Assembly: GCF_003014495.1 (NCBI RefSeq)
Contig: NZ_PYGC01000011.1
Span: 62,001 to 126,000 of the forward strand
DNA: 64,000 nt
Direction of reading: 5' to 3'
DNA from: Prolixibacter denitrificans
GTDB lineage: Bacteria; Bacteroidota; Bacteroidia; Bacteroidales; Prolixibacteraceae
A program made the translations under genes and the position numbers. Below, piece by piece: positions 16,920 through 25,876 of the stretch (position 1 is its first letter; every line of letters begins with the position of its first letter). The notes under the pieces were generated by a model. The model did no database searches and was not told where the DNA came from. It was given only the letters and a program-made list of their open reading frames with translations.

Positions 16920-18742
16920 TGGAACGTAAATCGCACACAATAATTGAGAAAATAATTGCTAACCATTCCGGAAAAGAGTTGGTGAAACCGGGTGAGATTG
17001 TCGATATCAGTATCGATGTTCGTCTGGCCCGCGATTTTGGTGGAGCAAATGTGGTGAAGAATCTGGTGGACAACCAGCTGGTCATTGAGAACAGCGACAA
17101 GACTTTCTTTACTTTCGACTGCAATCCAACGGGATCGGATCAGAAATATGCTGCCAATCAGCAAAAGTGCCGACTTTTTGCCCGCGATTTCAATATCCGT
17201 GTGTACGATATCAATTCCGGTATTGGAACGCATCTGGCAATTGATAAGGGGCTTGCAGTTCCTGGTTCAACAGTAGTTTCCACCGATTCGCATGCCAATA
17301 TTCTGGGAGCGATTGGTGCTTTCGGACAGGGAATGGGCGACCGCGATATCGCTGCTGCATGGGCACGTGGGGCTGTCTGGTTTAAAGTGCCGGAGTCGGT
17401 AAAGATTACTCTCAACGGAAAATGTCCGGAAGGTGTTTATGCCAAAGATATTGTCCTGAATTTGCTGAAGCATTTCGGTGCCAGTAGTTTGCTGGGCAAA
17501 TCAGTTGAGCTTTACGGCGAAGAAGTTGATAAGCTTACGCTGGACGAACGCATCACCATCTCTTCCATGGGAACGGAAATGGGAGCTATTGCGGTCTTCT
17601 TTCCGCCATCGGATGAGGTAATTCAATATGCAAAAGAACGCTCCGGTGAAGATTTCGAGCCGGTATTTGCTGATGGCGACGCAAATTATGCGGAAACCTT
17701 CGAACTGGATATGGCAACCTTCATTCCGGCTATTTCCCTTCCGGGAAAACCACATGACGTGGTTCCGGTGGAGCAGGTGAAAGGCACCAAAATCGATTCA
17801 TCGTTCATCGGAAGTTGTACAAACGGGCGCATGGAAGACATGCGTGCTGCTGCCCGGATTCTGAAAGGTCGGAAAGTAGCTCCCGGAGTGGTCTTGAAAA
17901 TCGTTCCTTCTACAGATGAGGTGTGGAATGCCTGCATGGAAGAAGGTTTGATTCGTATTTTCAAAGATGCCGGCGCTATGCTAAGCAATGCCGGATGTGC
18001 CGGATGTGCTGCGGGTCAGGTGGGACAAAACGGACCTGGCGAGAAAACCGTTAGTACCGGAAACAGGAACTTTGCCGGTAAGCAGGGCAAAGGCGACGTC
18101 TATCTGGCTTCGCCGGCTACGGCTGCAGCTTCTGCGGTAGCAGGTCATATTACCACTGAAGATGATTTGCCGGAACGACCTTCACTATTCGAGGAAGGAC
18201 ATGGCAAGCAGGAAGCTGTGCTGGTAACACATCATGATAATGAAAAAGAAAAGCCGTCAGTAATTGAAGGAAGGGTTTGGTTGATCATCGAAGACAACAT
18301 CGATACCGACATGATTTTCCATAACCAGCATTTGGCGATTACTGAATTGTCGGAAATGGGGAAATACACCTTTGGCAACCTGAAAGGCTGGGAAGATTTT
18401 GCCACCAAAGCGAAACCGGGTGATATCGTCATCACCGGGAAAAACTTTGGTGCAGGAAGTTCTCGTCAACAAGCAGTCGATTGTTTCAAGTCGTTGGGCG
18501 TGCAGGCTGTTTTGGCTGAATCGTTCGGAGCTATTTACGAGCGAAATGCCATCAATGCCGGTTTCCCGATTATGACTTATGAGTCGGTTGAAGAGCTGGA
18601 TCTGCAGAATGGTAATGTGATTACTGTTGAATTTGAAACCGGTAAGATAACCAACCGGGAAAACGGTAAAAACGTTATGGTTCAGCCGTTCTCTGATGTT
18701 CAAATGGAAATCTACCGAAAGGGAGATTTGCTTCATGTATAA
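16919..18742 (+). CDS. Aconitase-superfamily hydro-lyase 1, fused LeuC-LeuD type
   Basis: A 607-aa protein in which the large (1-415) and small (about 450-607) subunits of a homoaconitase/isopropylmalate isomerase are fused. The 4Fe-4S ligands are present: Cys300 (GSCTNGR), Cys360 and Cys363 (GCAGC). The small domain has NIDTD (460-464) and GAGSSRQQA (511-519). The substrate loop, YLRT in archaeal homoaconitase and YLVV/YLVY in LeuD, reads HLAI here, so specificity is not that of a standard enzyme. SSRQQ in place of SSREH/Q is also unusual. It probably interconverts a tricarboxylic acid, homocitrate or homoisocitrate with homoaconitate, or citrate. Confidence 0.85.
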   Translation: MERKSHTIIEKIIANHSGKELVKPGEIVDISIDVRLARDFGGANVVKNLVDNQLVIENSDKTFFTFDCNPTGSDQKYAANQQKCRLFARDFNIRVYDINSGIGTHLAIDKGLAVPGSTVVSTDSHANILGAIGAFGQGMGDRDIAAAWARGAVWFKVPESVKITLNGKCPEGVYAKDIVLNLLKHFGASSLLGKSVELYGEEVDKLTLDERITISSMGTEMGAIAVFFPPSDEVIQYAKERSGEDFEPVFADGDANYAETFELDMATFIPAISLPGKPHDVVPVEQVKGTKIDSSFIGSCTNGRMEDMRAAARILKGRKVAPGVVLKIVPSTDEVWNACMEEGLIRIFKDAGAMLSNAGCAGCAAGQVGQNGPGEKTVSTGNRNFAGKQGKGDVYLASPATAAASAVAGHITTEDDLPERPSLFEEGHGKQEAVLVTHHDNEKEKPSVIEGRVWLIIEDNIDTDMIFHNQHLAITELSEMGKYTFGNLKGWEDFATKAKPGDIVITGKNFGAGSSRQQAVDCFKSLGVQAVLAESFGAIYERNAINAGFPIMTYESVEELDLQNGNVITVEFETGKITNRENGKNVMVQPFSDVQMEIYRKGDLLHV

Positions 18743-18759
18743 CGTTAAAAATTTGGCGT

Positions 18760-20547
18760 ATGTCAGGAAAAACGTTTGCTGAAAAGATTTTGGGTGCACC
18801 GGTGGGAAGCATTGTGTTTGCCAAACCGGATATCATCCTGTCGCACGATAATTCATCGAGTATCGAAAAGATATTCCGTAAGATGGGCGGTGACCGTGTC
18901 GCCGATCCCAATAAATTACTTCTGGTGCTCGATCACAACGCACCGCCTACCAATGCCAAGTTGGCGAATGACTACCAGCAAATTCGCGATTTCGCAAAAG
19001 ACCAACACGTATCAAGTTTTCACGATGCAGGGCAGGGTATCTGTCATCAATTGATGGCTGGTCATGCACGGCCTGGAATGCTGGTTGTCGGGAGCGATAG
19101 TCATACTTGTACCGCCGGAGCTTTTAACGCTTTTGCTGCCGGTATCGACCGGACCGAAACAGCCGGACTATGGAAACAGGGAGAAACCTGGTTTCGCGTT
19201 CCTGAAACCATTAAAATTACCCTGACGGGGAAATTGCCGGAGCATGTGTATGCGAAGGATTTGGCTTTGTATATCATCGGCATGATTGGTTCTTCAGGGG
19301 CTGATTACATGTCCATAGAGTACCATGGCGAAGGTGTGAAAACACTCACGGTTGCCGACCGGATGACCATTGCGAACCTGGCCTCGGAAATGGGGGCCAA
19401 GAACGCTGTTTTCCCGGCAGATGAAAGGCTGGAAGAATATTTCGGAGCCAAATTCAAAGCCATTTGGGCCGATGATGATGCTGTGTATGCGAAAGAGTAC
19501 ACCATCAATCTGTCGGAATTGTATCCGGTAACGGCTTGTCCGCACCATGTTGACAACGTAAAGAGCGTGGATGAAGTAGCCGGAACGCCGGTTGCTCAGG
19601 CTTTAATCGGAACGTGTACCAACGGTCGTATCGAAGACTTGCGGGCAGCGGCAGCTATCCTGAAAGGGCATAAAATACCGGAAGGATTCCAGTTGCTGAT
19701 AACTCCGGCTTCGCGTGAAATATACCTACAGGCCATGAAGGAAGGTTTGGTAGAAATCTTCCTGGAAGCAGGTGGAAATGTTCTTTCCCCTTCCTGTGGT
19801 CCGTGTTTGGGAACAGGACAGGGGATCCCCGCTGATGGCATCAATGTGATTTCGACGGCCAATCGCAATTTCCTGGGAAGGATGGGCAACAAGAATGCTT
19901 CTATCTACCTGGCATCGCCGGCAACGGTGGCCGCTTCCGCTTTGCGTGGTGAAATTACGTCGCCCGAAAAGGCTACTTCTGCACATAAGTTTCCGTACCA
20001 CAAGCAGCAGACGGCAACCGTGGTGATTGAGCCCGTAGATGACCGTCGGCAGAGTGGTGTGTGGAACTACGCGGATGTGGATAACCTGAATACCGACCAG
20101 ATGTTTGCCGGTAGTTTGACCTACGAGGTTAATAGCTCGGAACCTGAGAAGATTGTCCCACATTTATTTAAAGGCTTTGATGACCGCTTTGCTGAAAATG
20201 TGAAGTTGGGCGATATCATTGTGTGTGGTGAGAACTTCGGTTGCGGAAGCTCGCGCGAACATCCATCGGTGGGATTGGTGAAAGCCGGCGTACGTGCGGT
20301 TATCGTAAAATCGGTTTCCCGAATTTTCTTCCGTTCTGCCATCAACCAGGGGCTTCCGATTATTGTATTGCCCGAAGCGGTCAACGCTTACCAAAAAGGC
20401 GAAAGTGTGGAAGTGGATATGGCTTCCGGTGTGATTTATATCGGAACGAAGATTTTCCATTTCAATCCGCTTCCCGATAAACTGATGCAGGTTTTGGATA
20501 AAGGCGGTCTGGTGAATTGGATCCGCGAAAGCGAAACAACCATTTAA
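18760..20547 (+). CDS. Aconitase-superfamily hydro-lyase 2, fused LeuC-LeuD type
   Basis: A 595-aa second fused hydro-lyase, clearly diverged from the upstream paralog. Fe-S ligands are Cys286 (GTCTNGR), Cys346 and Cys349 (SCGPC). HDAGQGICHQL and GSDSHTCTAGAFNAFA are LeuC/homoaconitase signatures. The small domain (about 425-595) carries NLNTDQMF, the loop GSLTY (451-455) at the specificity position, and a canonical GCGSSREH (494-501). Two isomerases in one operon would fit the two half-reactions, dehydration and rehydration, which are known to be split between enzymes in the Thermus lysine pathway. Its stop overlaps an ATG at 20547 (TAATG). Confidence 0.86.
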   Translation: MSGKTFAEKILGAPVGSIVFAKPDIILSHDNSSSIEKIFRKMGGDRVADPNKLLLVLDHNAPPTNAKLANDYQQIRDFAKDQHVSSFHDAGQGICHQLMAGHARPGMLVVGSDSHTCTAGAFNAFAAGIDRTETAGLWKQGETWFRVPETIKITLTGKLPEHVYAKDLALYIIGMIGSSGADYMSIEYHGEGVKTLTVADRMTIANLASEMGAKNAVFPADERLEEYFGAKFKAIWADDDAVYAKEYTINLSELYPVTACPHHVDNVKSVDEVAGTPVAQALIGTCTNGRIEDLRAAAAILKGHKIPEGFQLLITPASREIYLQAMKEGLVEIFLEAGGNVLSPSCGPCLGTGQGIPADGINVISTANRNFLGRMGNKNASIYLASPATVAASALRGEITSPEKATSAHKFPYHKQQTATVVIEPVDDRRQSGVWNYADVDNLNTDQMFAGSLTYEVNSSEPEKIVPHLFKGFDDRFAENVKLGDIIVCGENFGCGSSREHPSVGLVKAGVRAVIVKSVSRIFFRSAINQGLPIIVLPEAVNAYQKGESVEVDMASGVIYIGTKIFHFNPLPDKLMQVLDKGGLVNWIRESETTI

Positions 20548-20585
20548 TGGAATTGAGAATATACAACAACATAAAAGTAGATACT

Positions 20586-22124
20586 ATGCAAGAAATGAAA
20601 GATGTACTGAAAACATTAGGCATCAAAGATGTGAATCCGGGGGTGTGCACCGGTACCAAATGGATTGATACCACCGGTGATAAAATTACTTCGTACTCAC
20701 CCGCTGATGGGACGGCGATTGCTGACATCAAACAGGCAACGCTGGAAGATTACCGTAAAGTGATTGATACCGCCAAGGATGCATTCAAGGTATGGAAGAA
20801 GGTGCCTGCCCCGAAACGTGGTGAAATTGTTCGCCAGATTGGTTTGGAACTGCGTAAGTACAAAGAGCCACTGGGCCGTTTGGTTTCCTATGAGATGGGA
20901 AAAATTTACCAGGAAGGTCTGGGTGAAGTACAGGAGATGATTGACATCTGTGATTTCGCCGTTGGTCAGTCTCGTCAATTGTATGGCTTTACCATGCACT
21001 CTGAGCGTTCCGAGCACCGGATGTACGATCAGTATCATCCGCTGGGAATTGTTGGCGTGGTTTCGGCTTTTAACTTCCCGGTAGCAGTTTGGTCGTGGAA
21101 TGCAATGATTGCTCTGGTAGCCGGTGATGTGATCGTTTGGAAACCATCGTCGAAAGTTTTGCTTTGTGCGGTTGCCGTTCACAACATTGTGGCCGATGTA
21201 CTGAAGCGTAACGATATCCCGGAAGGTGTACTGAACCTGGTGGCTACCAGCTCGAAATACCTGGGTGATGACATGTTCAGCGATAAGAACATCCCGCTGA
21301 TCTCCTTTACCGGTTCTACCCGCGTAGGTAAGAAAGTTGGCCGTTTAGTTGGCGAACGTTTGGGTAAATCGATTCTGGAACTGGGAGGTAACAATGCCGT
21401 AATTGTGACTCCGACTTCCAGCCAGGATATGGCACTGCGAGCCATCGTGTTTGGTGCAGTTGGAACAACCGGCCAGCGCTGTACTTCAACCCGCCGCATC
21501 ATACTTCACGAGAGTATTTACGAAGAGTTCAAGAACAAACTCATCAATGTGTATAAAGGATTGAAGATTGGTAATCCGCTGGACGAGAAGAATCATGTAG
21601 GTCCGCTGATTGACAAAGGGGCTTCGGATACTTACTTCAAAGCCATTGATAAGGTGAAGGCTGAAGGTGGTAAAATTCTTTTTGGTGGTGAGGTTTACAA
21701 GGATCCTAATTGCGAATCGGGATGTTACGTGGTTCCATGTATCGCCGAAGTGGAAAATCATTATGAAATCGTTCAGGAAGAAACGTTTGCTCCGTTGCTT
21801 TACCTGATTAAATATAGCACGCTGGATGAGGCCATCGAACTGCACAATGCCGTTCCGCAAGGTCTGTCATCAGCCATGTTTTCAACCAACCTGCTGGAAA
21901 CCGAAAGGTTCCTGTCTCATGAAGGTTCCGATTGCGGAATTGCCAATATAAACATTGGTACTTCCGGCGCTGAAATTGGTGGTGCTTTTGGTGGGGAAAA
22001 GGATACCGGTGGCGGCCGGGAGTCCGGGTCTGACGCTTGGAAAGCTTATATGCGCAGACAAACCAATACCATCAACTATGGTTCGGAATTGCCGTTGGCT
22101 CAGGGAATCGAGTTCAACGTGTAG
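20586..22124 (+). CDS. amaB: L-aminoadipate-semialdehyde dehydrogenase (ALDH7/antiquitin type)
   Basis: A 512-aa aldehyde dehydrogenase. Catalytic Cys299 lies in GQRCTSTRR, the general base Glu265 in ELGGNN, and the NAD motif is FTGSTRVGK (241-249). The N-terminal half resembles ALDH7 (PGVCTGTKW, EVQEMIDICDFAVGQSRQLYG, SERSEHRMYDQYHPLG in segments), and the end matches GAEIGGAFGGEKDTGGGRESGSDAWK, also ALDH7-like. The family oxidises aminoadipate semialdehyde to 2-aminoadipate. ATG 20586 gives the family N-terminus; ATG 20547, overlapping the previous stop, would add 13 residues. The two saccharopine dehydrogenases downstream support a role in lysine breakdown. Confidence 0.9.
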   Translation: MQEMKDVLKTLGIKDVNPGVCTGTKWIDTTGDKITSYSPADGTAIADIKQATLEDYRKVIDTAKDAFKVWKKVPAPKRGEIVRQIGLELRKYKEPLGRLVSYEMGKIYQEGLGEVQEMIDICDFAVGQSRQLYGFTMHSERSEHRMYDQYHPLGIVGVVSAFNFPVAVWSWNAMIALVAGDVIVWKPSSKVLLCAVAVHNIVADVLKRNDIPEGVLNLVATSSKYLGDDMFSDKNIPLISFTGSTRVGKKVGRLVGERLGKSILELGGNNAVIVTPTSSQDMALRAIVFGAVGTTGQRCTSTRRIILHESIYEEFKNKLINVYKGLKIGNPLDEKNHVGPLIDKGASDTYFKAIDKVKAEGGKILFGGEVYKDPNCESGCYVVPCIAEVENHYEIVQEETFAPLLYLIKYSTLDEAIELHNAVPQGLSSAMFSTNLLETERFLSHEGSDCGIANINIGTSGAEIGGAFGGEKDTGGGRESGSDAWKAYMRRQTNTINYGSELPLAQGIEFNV

Positions 22125-22165
22125 CATTTTGACAGGTTCATACATTTGACAAGCTCGTTGGTGTC

Positions 22166-22232
22166 GCAACCGGACGGCAGGCAGAAAGTACGATGAATGG
22201 TTTAGTTGACTTTCTGTACTGCCTCCGGTTTT
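22166..22232 (+). other. Long imperfect hairpin between amaB and the saccharopine dehydrogenase gene
   Basis: Arms AACCGGA (22168-22174)/TCCGGTT (22224-22230), GGCAG/CTGCC and CAGAAAG/CTTTCTG stack with small bulges around a roughly 20-nt loop. No long T tract follows, so it may be a processing or attenuation structure or an inserted inverted repeat. The rest of the 266-bp spacer has no coding sequence. Confidence 0.5.
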
Positions 22233-22390
22233 GCTAACGTGTGTAGTTGTATCGAAAGTTGCTTTCAATATGATAAGCAACGCATATTTTCTTATCTTGA
22301 TGGGGATTTCCCAAAAATCTATTGTTAGAGCCTGTTTATTTCATCCAATTCCGGTTCAAACTTTTTATTAACTGAATAAAATTTCTGCGA

Positions 22391-23596
22391 ATGAAGCTAG
22401 GTATCCTGAAAGAAGGTAAAGTACCGCCGGATCGGCGTGTGCCTTTTTCGCCCGAACAGTGTCTCGAAATCGCCCAACGTTTTCCGCAAGTGGAACTGAC
22501 AGTTCAATCCAGTCCGATCCGTTGTTTTCCGGATGATGACTATTTGAACGCTGGCATTTCCATGAATAACGATTTGAGTGATTGCGATATTCTAATGGGA
22601 GTGAAAGAGGTCCCGATCCCCGACTTGATGGAGGATAAAACGTATCTGTTCTTTTCTCACACCATCAAAAAGCAACCGTACAACAAAAAACTTCTTCAGG
22701 AAATCCTGCGAAAGCGAATTCGTTTGATCGATTATGAGGTTTTGACCGAACCGAATGGAATGCGCGTGATTGGTTTTGGCCGGTTTGCCGGACTGGTTGG
22801 CAGTTACAAAGGTTTGCGTGCACTAACCATCCGTCATGAGTTGCCCGAACCGAAGCCGGCTTACGAGTGCCACGATTTGGCTGAGATGAAATCCGAAGCC
22901 CGAAGGTTGGAACTTCCGCCGTTGAAAATTGCTATCACTGGTGGTGGCCGGGTTACTCACGGCGTCATGGAGATGTTGGATGAGATGAAGATTCGGAAAG
23001 TGAGTATTGAAGAATATCTCGCTATAGACCACTTCGATGAACCGGTGTATGTGCAGCTTGAGCCGGACGCCTACAACAAACGTAAGGATGGCAGCGCTTT
23101 TGATTTCAATCACTTTGTGAAAAATCCACAGGATTACGAAGGAAATTTCCTCCGGTTTGCCCGGACGAGTGATTTGCTTATTTCGGCAGCTTACTGGGAC
23201 CCAAATGCTCCGGTTTTGTTTACTCCGGACGATATGCGCAGTCCGGAATTCCGCATCAAAGTGATATCCGACATTACCTGCGACATCAAAGGTTCTATTC
23301 CTTCTACGTTGCGAGCTACTACCATCGATGAGCCGTTTTACGGATACAATCCGGTAACTGAACAGGAAGAAGTTGCTTTTACCAATCCGAAGAACATTAC
23401 CGTCATGTCGGTGGATAATCTGCCAACTGAATTACCGCGTGATGCTTCGGTTGATTTTGGCGAAAACCTTATTAATAGGGTATTACCGTCTTTGCTGGGC
23501 GATGATTCTGAAGGGATTGTTCAACGGGCTACAATTACGGAAAACGGTAAGCTGACGGAGCGATATAAATACCTGGAAGATTGGGTTAATTCATGA
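22391..23596 (+). CDS. Saccharopine dehydrogenase, lysine-forming type (LYS1-like)
   Basis: A 401-aa protein with the alanine-dehydrogenase-like N-terminus of the family (LGILKEGKVPPDRRVPFSP), GRFAGLVGSYKGLRAL, and a Rossmann motif ITGGGRVTHGVMEML. LYS1-type enzymes interconvert lysine plus 2-oxoglutarate and saccharopine with NAD(P)H. With an aldehyde dehydrogenase of the oxidising type next to it, the likely direction is lysine to saccharopine. It is slightly longer than fungal LYS1 (about 370 aa). It lies in the cytoplasm and is separated from amaB by 266 bp, so it may have its own promoter. Confidence 0.85.
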   Translation: MKLGILKEGKVPPDRRVPFSPEQCLEIAQRFPQVELTVQSSPIRCFPDDDYLNAGISMNNDLSDCDILMGVKEVPIPDLMEDKTYLFFSHTIKKQPYNKKLLQEILRKRIRLIDYEVLTEPNGMRVIGFGRFAGLVGSYKGLRALTIRHELPEPKPAYECHDLAEMKSEARRLELPPLKIAITGGGRVTHGVMEMLDEMKIRKVSIEEYLAIDHFDEPVYVQLEPDAYNKRKDGSAFDFNHFVKNPQDYEGNFLRFARTSDLLISAAYWDPNAPVLFTPDDMRSPEFRIKVISDITCDIKGSIPSTLRATTIDEPFYGYNPVTEQEEVAFTNPKNITVMSVDNLPTELPRDASVDFGENLINRVLPSLLGDDSEGIVQRATITENGKLTERYKYLEDWVNS

Positions 23597-23748
23597 ATTG
23601 AAAAAAGTGTGTGATTGTGTGAAGACGAGCGTGTGAGATGGGGGAGATTAGGAGAAGATGAGAAAGGGTGAAAGGGAGAGTGGGAGAATTTTATATCAGG
23701 CAAGGCCGTGGTCTAAAGTCTTTAATCTAATATCTATTGTCTTTTAGT

Positions 23749-25077
23749 ATGAAAAAAATATTCATCATCGGTGCCGGGCGTTCCTCTGCTACGCTGATCC
23801 GGTATCTGGAAGAGCAGGCATCTACCTATGGCTGGGAAATCACGGTAGGTGATCAGGATATTAACCTGGTGAAGGAAAAAATAACGCCACCCACCCGGGC
23901 GCTCGTCTTCGACGTGTTCGATGAACAGCAGCGAAATCTGGAAATTGAGCAGGCCGATATTGTCGTATCGATGTTGCCGGCCCGGTTGCACCAGGTGGTG
24001 GCGTTGGCTTGTCTCAAATTTGGTAAGTCGTTGCTAACGGCTTCTTATGTATCCGACGAATTAAACGGTCTGGATGCCGAGGTAAAGGCGAAAGGCTTAC
24101 TTTTTCTGAACGAAATGGGCGTTGATCCGGGTATCGATCACATGTCGGCCATGCGGTTGATTGATCGTGTAAAGAACGAGGGGCATGCTATCACCGATTT
24201 TGAATCGTTTACCGGAGGACTGGTAGCACCTGAATCGGACAACAATCCGTGGAATTACAAATTCACCTGGAACCCGCGAAACGTTGTTGTGGCGGGGCAG
24301 GGCGGACCCGCCAAATTTCTTCAGGAAGGAAAATACAAGTACATTCCGTACAATCGTCTTTTCCGGCGCACCGAAGTAATCGATATCGAGGGATTTGGAA
24401 AGTTTGAAGGCTACGCCAATCGCGATTCGTTGAAGTACATCGACAAGTACAACCTGCAGGGAGTGCCTACCGTTTACCGGGGCACGTTACGGCGACCGGG
24501 ATACTGCCGGGCATGGGACATTTTCGTGCAGCTGGGCGCTACAGACGATACGTACTTCATGGAGAATACCGAGAACATGACCTACAAGGAGTTCATCAAT
24601 TCATTTCTCTATTACGCCGAAGCATCGGTGCGGTTGAAGCTGTATCACTACATGCACATCGATCAGGATTCGGATATTATCGACAAACTGGAATTTCTGG
24701 AGTTATTCAGCGACAAGAAGATTGGCCTGAAAAGAGCTACTCCCGCACAAATTCTGGAGCATATCCTTTCGGAGAAATGGAAGATGGAGCCCGAGGACAA
24801 GGACATGGTGGTAATGTGGCATAAGCTGCTTTACAATCGAAACGGTGATGCTCATCCGGTGAAAATGACTTCTTCGATGGTTGTTTTGGGCGAGGATAGT
24901 GTGCATACAGCGATGTCAAAGACGGTGGGATTGCCTTTAGCCATTGCCACTAAGATGGTCATGACCGGACAAATAGCTTTGACAGGTGTGCATATTCCCA
25001 ACCGGAAGGAGATTTACGAGCCGGTGCTGAATGAACTGGAAGATTACGGTATCACTTTCGTGGAAAAGGAAGAATAA
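23749..25077 (+). CDS. Saccharopine dehydrogenase, glutamate-forming type (LYS9-like)
   Basis: A 442-aa protein beginning MKKIFIIGAGRSSATLIRYL, a Rossmann GxGxSS motif. Later segments DIVVSMLPARLH, LNEMGVDPGIDHMSAM, SFTGGLVAPESDNNPWNYKFTW and GTLRRPGYCRAWD are characteristic of LYS9/AASS-type saccharopine reductases. It splits saccharopine into glutamate and aminoadipate semialdehyde (or the reverse). ATG 23749 is chosen over the upstream in-frame start at 23737 because it opens directly on the Rossmann strand. It follows the LYS1-like gene by 152 bp and precedes a strong terminator. Confidence 0.9.
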   Translation: MKKIFIIGAGRSSATLIRYLEEQASTYGWEITVGDQDINLVKEKITPPTRALVFDVFDEQQRNLEIEQADIVVSMLPARLHQVVALACLKFGKSLLTASYVSDELNGLDAEVKAKGLLFLNEMGVDPGIDHMSAMRLIDRVKNEGHAITDFESFTGGLVAPESDNNPWNYKFTWNPRNVVVAGQGGPAKFLQEGKYKYIPYNRLFRRTEVIDIEGFGKFEGYANRDSLKYIDKYNLQGVPTVYRGTLRRPGYCRAWDIFVQLGATDDTYFMENTENMTYKEFINSFLYYAEASVRLKLYHYMHIDQDSDIIDKLEFLELFSDKKIGLKRATPAQILEHILSEKWKMEPEDKDMVVMWHKLLYNRNGDAHPVKMTSSMVVLGEDSVHTAMSKTVGLPLAIATKMVMTGQIALTGVHIPNRKEIYEPVLNELEDYGITFVEKEE

Positions 25078-25095
25078 AGAAGTTCTAGCATAAAG

Positions 25096-25158
25096 AAAGC
25101 TCAGGTTCTGATCGCTTACGTTGAGTGAAACGAGCGGTCAAAGTCTGAGCTTTTATTT
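25096..25158 (+). terminator. Intrinsic terminator closing the lysine operon
   Basis: Outer stem AAAGCTCAG (25096-25104)/CTGAGCTTT (25145-25153) and an inner 7-bp stem GATCGCT/AGCGGTC with one G-T pair, followed by TTTTATTTTT. It may also serve the convergent gene ending at 25164. Confidence 0.82.
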
Positions 25159-25163
25159 TTCGA

Positions 25164-25745
25164 CTATTCGTCAACCGACCAACTCCAAACAATGCGCGCA
25201 TCACCGGTGGAGAAGTTGTTCATGCGGTCGAGTTCCGTTTGTGTTTCAAATTCCTCGTCAAACTCTTCGTCCATCGACACAAAGCCGAAGTCGCGGTCCT
25301 TAATGCTTCGTAGAATGCCACCAATTAATGGCAATGCTTCTTTTGAAATCACCAGCCAGGGGAGCGCTCCGGCACCCAACATATCGCCGACAATGTCGAA
25401 GGCGTGCTTTCCTAATTGACCTTTTACCTGTTGAAGCATTTCGCCGGCACTGCGGGTATGCTTCCGGCAATGACGTAGGTACACCCGTACTTTAATGCGA
25501 CGATCTTCGGGCATATCCCGTTCGAGTACAAACAAACCGTCAGCGCCATCATCGCTAGCCTCCGGAACAAAGTTCAACACATTTTTCTGGCGGGGAGTAA
25601 GCCGGATGTATGGTTCAGGCGTCGTCGTAAGCACCATCTTATCGTGGTCTTCGGGATGTTCCGCTACAATAACGAAGTAGAGCTGCCAGCGCTCTTTGGG
25701 CCGGAGAATGGTGAGCTTTTCGAATTCTAATTTGATTTTAGCCAT
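25164..25745 (-). CDS. Hypothetical protein, 193 aa
   Basis: No recognised family. The start at ATG 25745 (MAKIKLEFEKLTILRP) is preferred to 25790 because the extra N-terminus is unstructured. The first 95 residues look like a beta-rich domain (WQLYFVIVAEHPED, YIRLTPRQKN, DGLFVLERDMPEDRRIKVRVYLRH), followed by a helical, partly hydrophobic stretch (LGKHAFDIVGDMLGAGALPWLVISKEALPLIGGIL) and an acidic tail (MDEEFDEEFET). It resembles surface or effector-type proteins in layout only. No signal peptide. Confidence 0.65.
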   Translation of the reverse strand: MAKIKLEFEKLTILRPKERWQLYFVIVAEHPEDHDKMVLTTTPEPYIRLTPRQKNVLNFVPEASDDGADGLFVLERDMPEDRRIKVRVYLRHCRKHTRSAGEMLQQVKGQLGKHAFDIVGDMLGAGALPWLVISKEALPLIGGILRSIKDRDFGFVSMDEEFDEEFETQTELDRMNNFSTGDARIVWSWSVDE

Positions 25746-25876
25746 GGTCAGATAATATTTATTGGTCAGTTTTTCAGTATGGATAACCATCTTGGGTAAA
25801 TGGGTTCCAAGCTGTTGAAATTAACAAAATATTATCATAATCAATAAAACTCCTCTTAAATCTTCGGAAACAAAGC

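Noticed and set aside
12312-20547. Simple citrate fermentation operon (citrate lyase, aconitase, isocitrate dehydrogenase)
   Set aside because: Not excluded, but it does not explain two homoaconitase-type isomerases, the YSSPIV segment or the directly following lysine genes. Kept as the main alternative, not the first reading.
22140-22390. Riboswitch (lysine type) between amaB and the saccharopine dehydrogenase gene
   Set aside because: The hairpin is a single long imperfect stem, without the multi-helix junction and conserved core of the lysine riboswitch.
12312-25077. Lysine biosynthesis by the alpha-aminoadipate pathway in the forward direction
   Set aside because: No homocitrate synthase, no aminoadipate reductase or LysW-type carrier, and the aldehyde dehydrogenase is of the oxidising ALDH7 type.
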